This document shows positions 34,756 through 42,646 of a stretch of DNA of 64,000 bases, in pieces. How positions within the stretch are numbered: position 1 is the first letter of the stretch; the number at the start of each line of letters is the position of its first letter. The notes beneath the pieces were generated by a model. That model saw only the letters and a list, made by a program, of their open reading frames with translations, searched no databases and had not been told where the DNA came from. Origin of the DNA: CAZDFU01 sp964504985 (GTDB lineage: Bacteria > Patescibacteriota > Microgenomatia > Daviesbacterales > UBA10151); NCBI GenBank assembly GCA_964504985.1, contig CAZDFU010000003.1:1-64000 (forward strand), in the 5' to 3' direction. The translations under genes were made by a program, and so were the position numbers.

Positions 34756-34823
34756 TTTCCCTAGGTGCCTGCTCGCCTCGCTCGACGCGAGTCGAAGCGG
34801 GCCTAATCCACCCCCCAGGTGAA
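34756..34823. repeat. Dispersed repeat, copy C, split by a second repeat
   Basis: TTTCCCTAGGTG at 34758 and TCCACCCCCCAGGTG at 34807 are the two ends of the repeat seen at 19092, 20629 and 48527. They are separated here by a GC-rich palindrome (CTCGACGCGAGTCGAAGCGGG type). It reads as one repeat inserted into another. On the minus strand around 34830-34960 an open stretch without a start codon looks protein-like, but I cannot identify it. Confidence 0.5.
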
Positions 34824-34981
34824 CAAAGATAGCCCTATATACTCCTGATGTTTGGGTATCTTCAAGGCGCCAAACAGCTGTTGATTTAGTTAGGAATCCT
34901 TCCATGAAAGTTTTTAAAACTGTAGCCTCAAAAATCCCCAATAGAGCACTGCAGGCAATCGCTTGAACATTAAAAAACTGT

Positions 34982-34987
34982 TATAAT
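34982..34987 (+). promoter_or_regulatory. -10 box of the penicillin-binding protein gene
   Basis: TATAAT, eight bases before the ATG at 34996. No Shine-Dalgarno sequence, consistent with a leaderless message. Confidence 0.5.
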
Positions 34988-34995
34988 CCCTTAAT

Positions 34996-37551
34996 ATGAC
35001 CCATGGTTCATGGAAAGCAAGAAGAGAGCACCAGAGGCTTTGGAGATTTAAATTTCTTTCCAATCTTTCTACTTTCATGCTGGTTCTTGTGATAGGCTTT
35101 CTCCTGCTTCTTTTTGGTACTGTAGTATTCTTTGCAACTCAAATCCCCTCCCCCCAGGATTTAACTAACAGGTCTGTTGCCTCCTCCACCAAAATTTATG
35201 ACAGGTCAGGTGAACTTTTATATGATATTTATGCAGACCAAAACAGAACCCCTATAAAACTTTCAGATATTCCAGACCATGTTAAAAAAGCCACCATCTC
35301 AATTGAAGATAAAGATTTTTATAAACATTCAGGCTTTTCTATTGCAGGCATAGCGAGGTCTTTGTTTGAGCTGGTAGTTCACCGCCGGGTGGAAGGCGGG
35401 TCTACCCTGACTCAACAATTGATTAAGAATGCCCTGCTTTCAGGGGAAAGGACATTAACCCGGAAATTAAAAGAGTTTATTCTGGCTATCCAGGTTGAAA
35501 GAGCCTATTCCAAAGACCAGATTTTGGAGATGTATTTGAATGAAATCCCTTATGGTGGCACAGCCTATGGTATAGAAGCAGCATCTAACCTATATTTTGG
35601 GAAATCAGCCAAAGATCTTGATTTAGCAGAAGCAGCTCTTTTAGCAGGTTTACCACAGCGTCCTTCTGTTTATTCTCCTTATGGAACAAGGCCTGAGTTA
35701 TCCAGATCCAGGCAAAAAGAAGTTTTAAGAAGAATGGTTGAAGATGACTATATTACAGAGGCCCAGGCTAAGCAGGCTCAGCAACAGCAGTTAACTTACC
35801 GTACCAGCCAGACTGAAAAAGGTTTTAAAGCTCCTCATTTTGTTTTGTATGTGAAAGAAAAGCTGATAGAACAATTTGGAGATAAGATGGTGGAACAAGG
35901 AGGCTTAAGAGTTACTACTACCCTGGATTATAAATTGCAACAGGCAGCAGAAGAGATAGTTAAAAAAGAAGTTGAGAATTTAGCCTCTGCCAAAGTTGGT
36001 AATGGTGCAGCCGTTGTTATGAACACTAAAACAGGGGAGATTTTATCTATGATAGGCAGCAAAGACTATTTTGGAGCTTCTCTGCCCGAAGGGTGTACTG
36101 AGGGAGATTCCTGTATTTTTGAGCCAAATGTTAATGTGGCAATCCGCGAAAGACAACCTGGTTCTGCTACCAAGCCTATCAATTATGCCAAGGCTTTGGA
36201 AAAGGGTTATACAGCAAGCTATGTTTATATGGATGTTAAAACAGAATTTCCAGGCGGTGATAGGCCAAGTTATATACCGGTAAACTATGATGTGCAATTT
36301 CATGGACCAGTTCAGATGCGTTTTGCCCTGGCTAATTCCTATAATATCCCTGCTGTTAAAAACTTAGCTTTAGTTGGGGTAAAAGATGTTTTGGAATTAG
36401 GTTACAGGATGGGAGTAACTACCTGGGAACCTTCTGAGGAGAATGTTAATTCAGTTGGATTAAGCCTGACTTTGGGAGGAAGAGAGGTCAGGCTTCTGGA
36501 TTTAACAACTGCTTTTGGGGTTATGGCCAATAAAGGACGCCAAATTGACCCTATTTCTATTTTGAAAGTTACTGATTCAAAGGGTAAGAATTTGTTTGAA
36601 TATCACCAGTCTGAGGGACGGAGGATCCTGGATGAAGGAATTACCTTTATTATTTCTGATATCCTTTCAGATAATGGAGCAAGAACTGCTGCTTTTGGTT
36701 CTAACTCTGTTTTAAATATCCCCGGAAAAGTAGTGGCAGTGAAAACAGGTACAACAGATGAGAAAAGGGATAATTGGACAGTGGGATTTACCCCTTCTGT
36801 GGTGGTAGGGGTTTGGGTGGGAAATAATGATAATTCTGTAATGAGCCCTGCTGTTTCCTCAGGGGTAACAGGCGCTTCCCCTATCTGGAATAAGATTATG
36901 AGGGAGGTTTTGAAAGATAAACCCAATGAGTCATTTGAGAAACCTTCTAATGTGAATCAAATGGAAATAGATGGTTTAATGGGTGGCAAGCCACATGGAG
37001 GATCTCCAGCTAGAAAAGAATATTATATTTCAGGCACAGAACCAAAGGGTGAAGCTCCTGCTTATCAGAGAGGTAAAGTTTGTAAAAATAATCCTCATAG
37101 ATTAGCAAATGATGGTGAGGATGCTGATGAGAAAGATGTGATAGTCCTAAAAGAAAATGATCCAACAGGGGCTAATAAATGGCAAAAAGGTATTGATGAT
37201 TGGGTTTTAACTGCAGCTGATGGCAGGTTAGTTGGGGCTTCCAAAGGTTGTTCTGGAGTTCCTGGGTTCACAGCTGGAAGTGGAGGGGTTATTGAAATTG
37301 TTAATATCCCCAATGGGGCTAATGTGCCTAGAGTGTTTGATGTTTTAGCCAAAGCCAATTCCCCTGCAGGAGTAAAAAAGGTTGTCTGGCAAATAGATGG
37401 AAGCAATAAATCTACTCAAACTTCTGAGCCATTTGCCCTGCATGTAGAATTTCCTGAAGGAGACAAGGGCTCCCATACTATTTCAGTTACTTTAGAAGAT
37501 AACAATGGAGCCTCACATTCCACCACAATAGGTGTTTCTCTCAACCTCTAG
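34996..37551 (+). CDS. Class A penicillin-binding protein (PBP1A-type)
   Basis: 851-residue bifunctional peptidoglycan synthase. One N-terminal membrane helix is followed by a GT51 glycosyltransferase (ISIEDKDFYKHSGF with catalytic Glu, GGSTLTQQLIKN, QILEMYLNEIPYG). The transpeptidase follows with SxxK in PGSATKPINY, SxN in NSYNIPA and KTG in VAVKTGTTDEKRDNW. The C-terminal about 90 residues form an Ig-like/big-7-type beta domain (VFDVLAKANSPAGVKKVVW...). Two Cys near residues 695-750 might form a disulfide. Acts outside the membrane in wall growth. Confidence 0.96.
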   Translation: MTHGSWKARREHQRLWRFKFLSNLSTFMLVLVIGFLLLLFGTVVFFATQIPSPQDLTNRSVASSTKIYDRSGELLYDIYADQNRTPIKLSDIPDHVKKATISIEDKDFYKHSGFSIAGIARSLFELVVHRRVEGGSTLTQQLIKNALLSGERTLTRKLKEFILAIQVERAYSKDQILEMYLNEIPYGGTAYGIEAASNLYFGKSAKDLDLAEAALLAGLPQRPSVYSPYGTRPELSRSRQKEVLRRMVEDDYITEAQAKQAQQQQLTYRTSQTEKGFKAPHFVLYVKEKLIEQFGDKMVEQGGLRVTTTLDYKLQQAAEEIVKKEVENLASAKVGNGAAVVMNTKTGEILSMIGSKDYFGASLPEGCTEGDSCIFEPNVNVAIRERQPGSATKPINYAKALEKGYTASYVYMDVKTEFPGGDRPSYIPVNYDVQFHGPVQMRFALANSYNIPAVKNLALVGVKDVLELGYRMGVTTWEPSEENVNSVGLSLTLGGREVRLLDLTTAFGVMANKGRQIDPISILKVTDSKGKNLFEYHQSEGRRILDEGITFIISDILSDNGARTAAFGSNSVLNIPGKVVAVKTGTTDEKRDNWTVGFTPSVVVGVWVGNNDNSVMSPAVSSGVTGASPIWNKIMREVLKDKPNESFEKPSNVNQMEIDGLMGGKPHGGSPARKEYYISGTEPKGEAPAYQRGKVCKNNPHRLANDGEDADEKDVIVLKENDPTGANKWQKGIDDWVLTAADGRLVGASKGCSGVPGFTAGSGGVIEIVNIPNGANVPRVFDVLAKANSPAGVKKVVWQIDGSNKSTQTSEPFALHVEFPEGDKGSHTISVTLEDNNGASHSTTIGVSLNL

Positions 37552-37576
37552 ATTTGTAAAATATCTCATAGTATGT

Positions 37577-37622
37577 TATAATTACCTCTAAGCGGACCCT
37601 AATTTAGGGCCTGTATTTTTTT
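37577..37622 (+). promoter_or_regulatory. Promoter followed at once by a hairpin and T-run
   Basis: TATAAT (37577-37582) is followed by CCCTA-att-TAGGG (37597-37609) and a stretch of seven Ts (37616-37622), just before the ATG at 37626. It could be the terminator of the preceding PBP gene, but its place after a -10 box and against the next start codon resembles an attenuator. Confidence 0.45.
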
Positions 37623-37625
37623 ACT

Positions 37626-38279
37626 ATGATATATCAAACAGTAGCTAAAATTTCTACAGTTGCTTTATTTACTTTAACTCAGTTTAACACCCTTCCTGCC
37701 ACACCAGAACAGGTATTATCTTCTCATGAGATATCTTTGGAGAACAGGTATCCTGTAAAATCAGTCAGTGATATTTTCCGTGATAATATCTTGCTGAATT
37801 TAGCTTATATGGATGGTAAGGTTAAAGGGAAAAAAGATATTAACTGGGACGAGATTAAAAAGCCTTTCACTTATCAATTTAGGCTGGAGCCTAATAAAAC
37901 CTTTGCCTTTCATGAAGATGTTTCAGATGAGTATAAAGATAAAGTAACTAAAACCACACAGGCTCATTTTAATGCTGAAGAAGGATTTAAAACAGATGGG
38001 TATTTATTTGGTGATGGAGTATGCCACTTAGCCTCCTTAATATATTGGACAGCCAAAGATGCCAATTTGGATATTAAAGCTCCAACAAACCATGATTTTA
38101 TGGCTATCCCTGAAATTTCTAAAGAAAATGGAGTATCTATTTATAGCAACCCCTACTCCAATGGTTCAAATACCCAGCAGAATTTATATGTTACTAATAA
38201 TAAAACTAAAGTTATTACCTTTAAATTTGAATATAATGGGGAAAAATTAAAAGCTTCTGTTATAGAAGAAAAGCAATAA
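37626..38279 (+). CDS. VanW-like secreted protein
   Basis: 217 residues. A hydrophobic N-terminus (KISTVALFTLTQF) may be a signal. Residues about 120-160, GYLFGDGVCHLASLIYWTA followed by NHDF, match the VanW core in which GGGxCQxSTTLY is followed by a conserved His. VanW proteins are found near wall genes but their activity is not defined. Its place behind a penicillin-binding protein fits an envelope role. Confidence 0.7.
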   Translation: MIYQTVAKISTVALFTLTQFNTLPATPEQVLSSHEISLENRYPVKSVSDIFRDNILLNLAYMDGKVKGKKDINWDEIKKPFTYQFRLEPNKTFAFHEDVSDEYKDKVTKTTQAHFNAEEGFKTDGYLFGDGVCHLASLIYWTAKDANLDIKAPTNHDFMAIPEISKENGVSIYSNPYSNGSNTQQNLYVTNNKTKVITFKFEYNGEKLKASVIEEKQ

Positions 38280-39944
38280 TTAGGTTTCCAAATCAACTTC
38301 CATTACTGCCGCCCTTTTTTCTATCCCTAATTTATTTAAAATTCTTAAATGAACTTCAGCCAAGTGCCCAATTTGTTTTCCATTTTTTTCTAACCTTAAA
38401 ATCCTTTTAGGGTGAAAAAGTTCAGTTTGAACCATGCCTCCACCCCCGAGGTGTAAGCTCAAAGTTTTAGCAATATTGGCCAGTTCCTCTATTGGGTTGT
38501 CTGTATTATTCATTAAAGCAATAGACAAATGATATTTTTCTATTGGTTGTTCCTGCTTTTTTGAGTAAGTTTTCCCTATTTCAAATATCCCAATATCTTT
38601 ATATCCTTGTCTTATATTTTTTCCAACTATTTCTACCAGATTAGGCCAAAGATTATCTCTTAAATATTCCGTTTCCTTAGAAATAGGATTAGATATTTTA
38701 ATTAAGTCCTTTTTATCCTTTGTTAAACTGGTTAAAATATCAGTAGAATAATATGCATATGTTTGAACCTCAGTCAGCCCTGCCTCATATAGAGCCTGTT
38801 TAAGGTTCTGTATAAGCCTAAAAAAGGGGTTTTGGCGGTGGTCTGGTATATTCACCTCAGCAGGATGTTTGGAGGGGATTTTTTCATATCCATACATTCT
38901 GGCTACTTCTTCAATTACATCTTCCTCGATGTTTATATCCAATCTCCACAGCGGTACTGTAACTTCCCAATTGAGGTTCCCGCTTGACGGGTGGGAAACC
39001 ATTTTAAAGCCTAAGGATTCTAAAGAGGATTTTACAATTTGCTCAGGTATTTCTATCCCAATTAAGGAATTAACTTTTTCTTGATTTAAAACAATAGTTT
39101 TAGGTTTGTCTTCAAGATTACCTGTTAAAGTAAGAGCTGTTAATTTTCCGCCCAGACTTTCATACATCTTTATTGCAGCAGAAAGCGATTGGAGCAAATT
39201 TGTTTTTGTTAAGCCATGCTGGAATCTTTTGGATGCTTCTGAATAAAGTCCCAGCCTTTGGCTGGTTTTTCTTAAGGATATTGGGTCAAAAATAGCTGCT
39301 TCCAAAAAAATAGAGGTGGTAGTCTCTGAAACTTCACTCATTTTTCCTCCCATCACTCCGGCAATTCCAATCGGACCTTTTTCATCTGTAATTAATAAAT
39401 CGTTTTCAGAAAGCTCCCTGATTTTATTATCCAGTGTGGTAATCTTTTCCCCATCTCTAGCAACCCTTACTACTACAGCCCCTTGTACTTTTTCAGCATC
39501 AAAAGCATGCATAGGCTGTCCAAATTCCAGCATACATAAATTAGTTATATCTGCCACATTACTGATAGATCTTATTCCGCAAGACTGAAGTTTTTCATTC
39601 CATTCAGAAGGAGAAGGGTTAACTTTTAGTTTTTCTATTTTTGCCAGGCAGTATACCGGTGCTAAAGCAGCATCTTCTACTTCAACTGCCACTTCTGAAA
39701 GGGTGGGAATTTGCCACTTTTCCATTGTAAAGTTGACAGGAGAATTTGTAACGGCTGAAATTTCTTTTGCTGCTCCTCTCATAGATAAAAGATCAGCCCG
39801 GTTGTAGCCTTTCATATCCAGTTCAAAATAATCTCTAGAAACTTCTTTTAAGCCAATAGTGCGGAGGGGTAAAAGCCTGATAAGTTCCTCAACAGAAACC
39901 TTTAAATCCACCAATTCTTTTAACCAGTTAATACTTATTTTCAT
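38280..39944 (-). CDS. pheT: Phenylalanyl-tRNA synthetase beta subunit, minimal form
   Basis: 554 residues versus about 800 in most bacteria. The B3/B4 editing region (NVADITNLCMLEFGQPMHAFDA), the B5 domain and the catalytic-like core (EEDVIEEVARMYGYEKIPS) are present. The EMAP-II-like tRNA-binding domain normally inserted near the N-terminus and the C-terminal ferredoxin-fold anticodon-binding domain are both missing. It overlaps pheS by four bases. Confidence 0.93.
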   Translation of the reverse strand: MKISINWLKELVDLKVSVEELIRLLPLRTIGLKEVSRDYFELDMKGYNRADLLSMRGAAKEISAVTNSPVNFTMEKWQIPTLSEVAVEVEDAALAPVYCLAKIEKLKVNPSPSEWNEKLQSCGIRSISNVADITNLCMLEFGQPMHAFDAEKVQGAVVVRVARDGEKITTLDNKIRELSENDLLITDEKGPIGIAGVMGGKMSEVSETTTSIFLEAAIFDPISLRKTSQRLGLYSEASKRFQHGLTKTNLLQSLSAAIKMYESLGGKLTALTLTGNLEDKPKTIVLNQEKVNSLIGIEIPEQIVKSSLESLGFKMVSHPSSGNLNWEVTVPLWRLDINIEEDVIEEVARMYGYEKIPSKHPAEVNIPDHRQNPFFRLIQNLKQALYEAGLTEVQTYAYYSTDILTSLTKDKKDLIKISNPISKETEYLRDNLWPNLVEIVGKNIRQGYKDIGIFEIGKTYSKKQEQPIEKYHLSIALMNNTDNPIEELANIAKTLSLHLGGGGMVQTELFHPKRILRLEKNGKQIGHLAEVHLRILNKLGIEKRAAVMEVDLET

Positions 39945-40987
39945 ATTTTTTGCAGGAACCTTAAGTCCCCACTTTTAAACGCACGGATATCTTCTACTCC
40001 ATATTTGAGCATAGCCATTCTTTCAGGCCCGGCTCCCCAGGCAATACCAGAATAAACATTGGGATCAATTCCACCATTTTTTAATACAGCAGGGTGAATC
40101 ATGCCAGCTCCAGCCAGTTCCAGCCATCCCATTCCTCCACAAACCTTACAGCCCTTACCTTTACAAAAGATGCAAAGCCCATCAACCCCTGCTCCTGGTT
40201 CTACAAAAGGGTAATATTTTGGCCTAAGCCTGGCTTTAATATCCTTACCCAGAATTCCTTGGAAAAAGTACTCAGACAAATATTGTAAATTAGCCATACT
40301 GACCCCTTTATCTATATATATAATTTCAAACTGATCAAGGGTATGTTCATGCCTGGCATCAACAGCCTCATACCTGAAGCAGCGGTCAATGATCATCATC
40401 CTGATTGGAGGTTTAAACTCCTTCATAATTCTTATCTGAGCATTTGAGGTATGAGTTCTAAGAAGAAGTTCCCCGGGGGTAGATTTAAGGTTGGAAGTAT
40501 CTATATAAAGTGTATCCCAAAGGTCTCTGGCAGGGTGGCCTTTGGGAATGTTCAACAGCTCAAAATTATATTCTTCACTGTCTATATGAGGGGCATCATA
40601 CAAACTAAAACCTAATTTAGCAAACAACTTAACAATTTCATTTTCCAGCTTGGTAACAGGGTGCAGGTGGCCTTCTCTTTTTTTAGCCTGCAACCTCGAA
40701 GGTTGCAGCACAAATGTTTCATTTTCCAGCTTTTTATAGCTTTCTTCCCTCAGATCCAGGCGCCCTTTTTCTATGGCTTGTTCCAGCTCTGCTTTGGTTT
40801 TATTAAAAAGCGGACCGATTTTTTTCTTTTCATCAGAGGAGAGTTTGAAAAACTGTTTTGGTAAAAGTGTTATTTCACCTTTTTTTCCAAAAAGCTCCAG
40901 AAAAATTTTATCAAGGTCTTTTAAAGATTTGGCTTGACGGATTTTTTCCAGGACCCCTTTTCCTATTTGCGAAATTTTATCTTCCAT
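39941..40987 (-). CDS. pheS: Phenylalanyl-tRNA synthetase alpha subunit
   Basis: 348 residues. Class II motifs: GHLHPVTKLENEIVKLFAKLGF, NFELLNIPKGHPARDLWDT, RTHTSNAQIRIM, MMIIDRCFRYEAVDARHEHTLDQFE, and the C-terminal GIAWGAGPERMAMLKYG. A CIFCKGKGCKVCGGMGW insert has four Cys and probably binds zinc. A perfect 9-bp-arm palindrome (40688-40708) lies in the coding sequence at the linker before motif 1. Confidence 0.95.
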   Translation of the reverse strand: MEDKISQIGKGVLEKIRQAKSLKDLDKIFLELFGKKGEITLLPKQFFKLSSDEKKKIGPLFNKTKAELEQAIEKGRLDLREESYKKLENETFVLQPSRLQAKKREGHLHPVTKLENEIVKLFAKLGFSLYDAPHIDSEEYNFELLNIPKGHPARDLWDTLYIDTSNLKSTPGELLLRTHTSNAQIRIMKEFKPPIRMMIIDRCFRYEAVDARHEHTLDQFEIIYIDKGVSMANLQYLSEYFFQGILGKDIKARLRPKYYPFVEPGAGVDGLCIFCKGKGCKVCGGMGWLELAGAGMIHPAVLKNGGIDPNVYSGIAWGAGPERMAMLKYGVEDIRAFKSGDLRFLQKI

Positions 40988-41082
40988 ATTGCTTGATTCT
41001 AATATATACTTCCGTGGTTTGTAAGTCCAGGTTTTCTGCTAGTGATTACAATTTTAAAGGAGTTGGGCAAGCCTAAAGAGTA

Positions 41083-41319
41083 TTATTGTATATCTTTAGA
41101 CTCAATAATAAGCGGTAATCCTTTTTCTTCAGCCATTTGTCTGGCAGTTTGTAGGAATTCTCCAATTGTTTGTACTTTTTCTGGCCGGGATAAATTCTTA
41201 GGGTCTGGTACTATTTCTGTCCGTATGATTTGATCTACAGTTAAGTTAGCAAAGGGTGGGTTATTGGGGTCTGCGATAACTCTTAAGATGTTAATTATCT
41301 TTGATTCTATGTGAGACAT
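41083..41319 (-). CDS. Small hypothetical protein in the translation operon
   Basis: 78 residues, helical, no cysteine or membrane segment. It starts five bases after the rplT stop. Its place between rplT and pheS suggests co-expression with translation genes. Not recognised. Confidence 0.6.
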   Translation of the reverse strand: MSHIESKIINILRVIADPNNPPFANLTVDQIIRTEIVPDPKNLSRPEKVQTIGEFLQTARQMAEEKGLPLIIESKDIQ

Positions 41320-41323
41320 AGAT

Positions 41324-41671
41324 TTATGTTTTAACCTGGCTAATTATTTGTTTGAAGTCTTCGCTATGATTTACTGCTAGTTCTGCCAGGATCTTGCGAT
41401 CCAGTTTTATGTTATGAGTCTTTAGTCCAGAGATAAATTTGGAATAGCTTAAACCTTCTGCCCTTACTGCATTACCTAGTTGAATAATCCAAAGCCTTCT
41501 CATATCCCTTTTTCTATTTTTTCTGCCTGCAAAAGCATATTCTCCAGCATGAAGCAAAGCTGATTTTGCTTCTTTGACCAGCTTGCCTCTGCCACCTCTG
41601 AAGCCTTTGGTTAATTTATGTAATTTTTTATGTCTTCTGTGACTTGTTAGGCCCCTTTTAACTCTTGCCAT
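41324..41671 (-). CDS. rplT: Ribosomal protein L20
   Basis: 115 residues with the family N-terminus ARVKRGLTSHRRHKK and the RDMRRLWIIQLGNAVRAEGLSYS core. It binds 23S rRNA early in 50S assembly. A strong Shine-Dalgarno sequence (AAAAAGGAGG) precedes the ATG. Confidence 0.97.
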   Translation of the reverse strand: MARVKRGLTSHRRHKKLHKLTKGFRGGRGKLVKEAKSALLHAGEYAFAGRKNRKRDMRRLWIIQLGNAVRAEGLSYSKFISGLKTHNIKLDRKILAELAVNHSEDFKQIISQVKT

Positions 41672-41810
41672 TGTAATATCCTCCTTTTTTGAAGAAGCTA
41701 ATTATTTTCCCAAAATATCCTGATCTGTTAAATCCAGAATAGTTTCTGGGAATAGAATTGCCTTTTTTTGAATTTCCATTTTGCCTAAAATTTCTAGTTT
41801 CTCTGCCCAT
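41658..41810 (-). CDS. Possible small basic protein between rpmI and rplT
   Basis: The 151-base gap between rpmI and rplT is open in one frame for 50 residues, rich in Asn, Gly, Ser, Arg and Lys. It starts at an ATG 12 bases after the rpmI stop with AAGGA nine bases upstream, and its stop lies inside rplT. A second overlapping frame is open for about 35 codons. It may be a small protein or simply a leader region for L20 control. Confidence 0.3.
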   Translation of the reverse strand: MGRETRNFRQNGNSKKGNSIPRNYSGFNRSGYFGKIISFFKKGGYYNGKS

Positions 41811-41822
41811 TTTTATAGATCC

Positions 41823-42020
41823 TTACGCAGGGATTACCTTTCTAAATCTTTTAGCTTCACCTTTAAAGTATTCCACAGTCTTCCTGTGGTTTTTTAAAGC
41901 ACCCTTACTTTTATTCCTTTTTAAGTGACCTGCACCTAATTGATGCCTTCTTAAAATTTTACCCTTTGAGGTAATTTTTACTCTTTTTAATATTGATTTA
42001 TTAGTTTTCTGTTTTGGCAT
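41823..42020 (-). CDS. rpmI: Ribosomal protein L35
   Basis: 65 residues: MPKQKTNKSILKRVKITSKG...KSKGALKNHRKTVEYFKGEAKRF. I place the start at MPKQKT (42020), the standard L35 N-terminus, not at the in-frame codon at 42053. That start overlaps the 3' end of infC by 20 bases and has GGAGG upstream. Confidence 0.95.
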   Translation of the reverse strand: MPKQKTNKSILKRVKITSKGKILRRHQLGAGHLKRNKSKGALKNHRKTVEYFKGEAKRFRKVIPA

Positions 42021-42543
42021 CTTCTTTATTTCCTCCCTTACTTCTTCCAACAATCATTGATAATTTTCTTCCCTCCATTTTAGGGTCCCTGTCTATTGCT
42101 ACTTTATCCCCCAGTAATGCTAAGGCCTCCTGTAAAACTTTATAGCCTAATTCCTGGTGAGCCATTTCCCTGCCTTTAAACTTCACTGTCAGCTTGACCT
42201 TATACCCTTTTTTTAAAAACTCTTCTGTCCTAGTTAATCTAACCTTTAAGTCATGCTCATCTATCCTGGGAGAAAGCCATAGTTCTTTAAGCGCTCCTTC
42301 TCCGCTGCCTTTTTTAGACCCTCTTTCTTTTTTATTTTCATCGTATCTGAACTTTTGGAAATTGGCAATTTTGGCAACTGGTGGATTTGCATTTGAGGCA
42401 ATTTCTATCAAATCCATCTCCATCTGTTTTGCTTTTTCCAGGGCATCTACCCTGCTTAAAACTCCCAATTGTTCTCCTTTAGAGTCTATAACTCTTAAAT
42501 TTGGAGCCTGGATATGTTCGTTAATACGGTAAAATTTGGCCAA
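42001..42543 (-). CDS. infC: Translation initiation factor IF-3
   Basis: 180 residues. The N-terminal domain (YRINEHIQAPNLRVIDSKGEQLGV) and C-terminal domain (KELWLSPRIDEHDLKVRL, KVKLTVKFKGREMAHQELG) are complete. The apparent start is TTG at 42543. Non-ATG starts are typical of infC, because IF-3 represses its own unusual start codon. The GGAGG upstream is about 15 bases away, rather far. Confidence 0.95.
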   Translation of the reverse strand: MAKFYRINEHIQAPNLRVIDSKGEQLGVLSRVDALEKAKQMEMDLIEIASNANPPVAKIANFQKFRYDENKKERGSKKGSGEGALKELWLSPRIDEHDLKVRLTRTEEFLKKGYKVKLTVKFKGREMAHQELGYKVLQEALALLGDKVAIDRDPKMEGRKLSMIVGRSKGGNKEDAKTEN

Positions 42544-42646
42544 GTATAAACAAAAACCCCTCCTTAGGTTTCAAAAAATTTTAACACAACTTTGATTTAG
42601 ATTCAATGGTTGGACTAATAACTGTTTAGTATTTCCTGCTAAACTG

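Noticed and set aside
34750..34941. 63-codon minus-strand gene near repeat C
   Set aside because: It has no ATG with a ribosome site and its 3' part is repeat sequence. Kept only as a possible gene fragment.
42021..42053. Longer rpmI start
   Set aside because: L35 proteins begin MPKxKT. The extra residues are only the infC 3' end in another frame.
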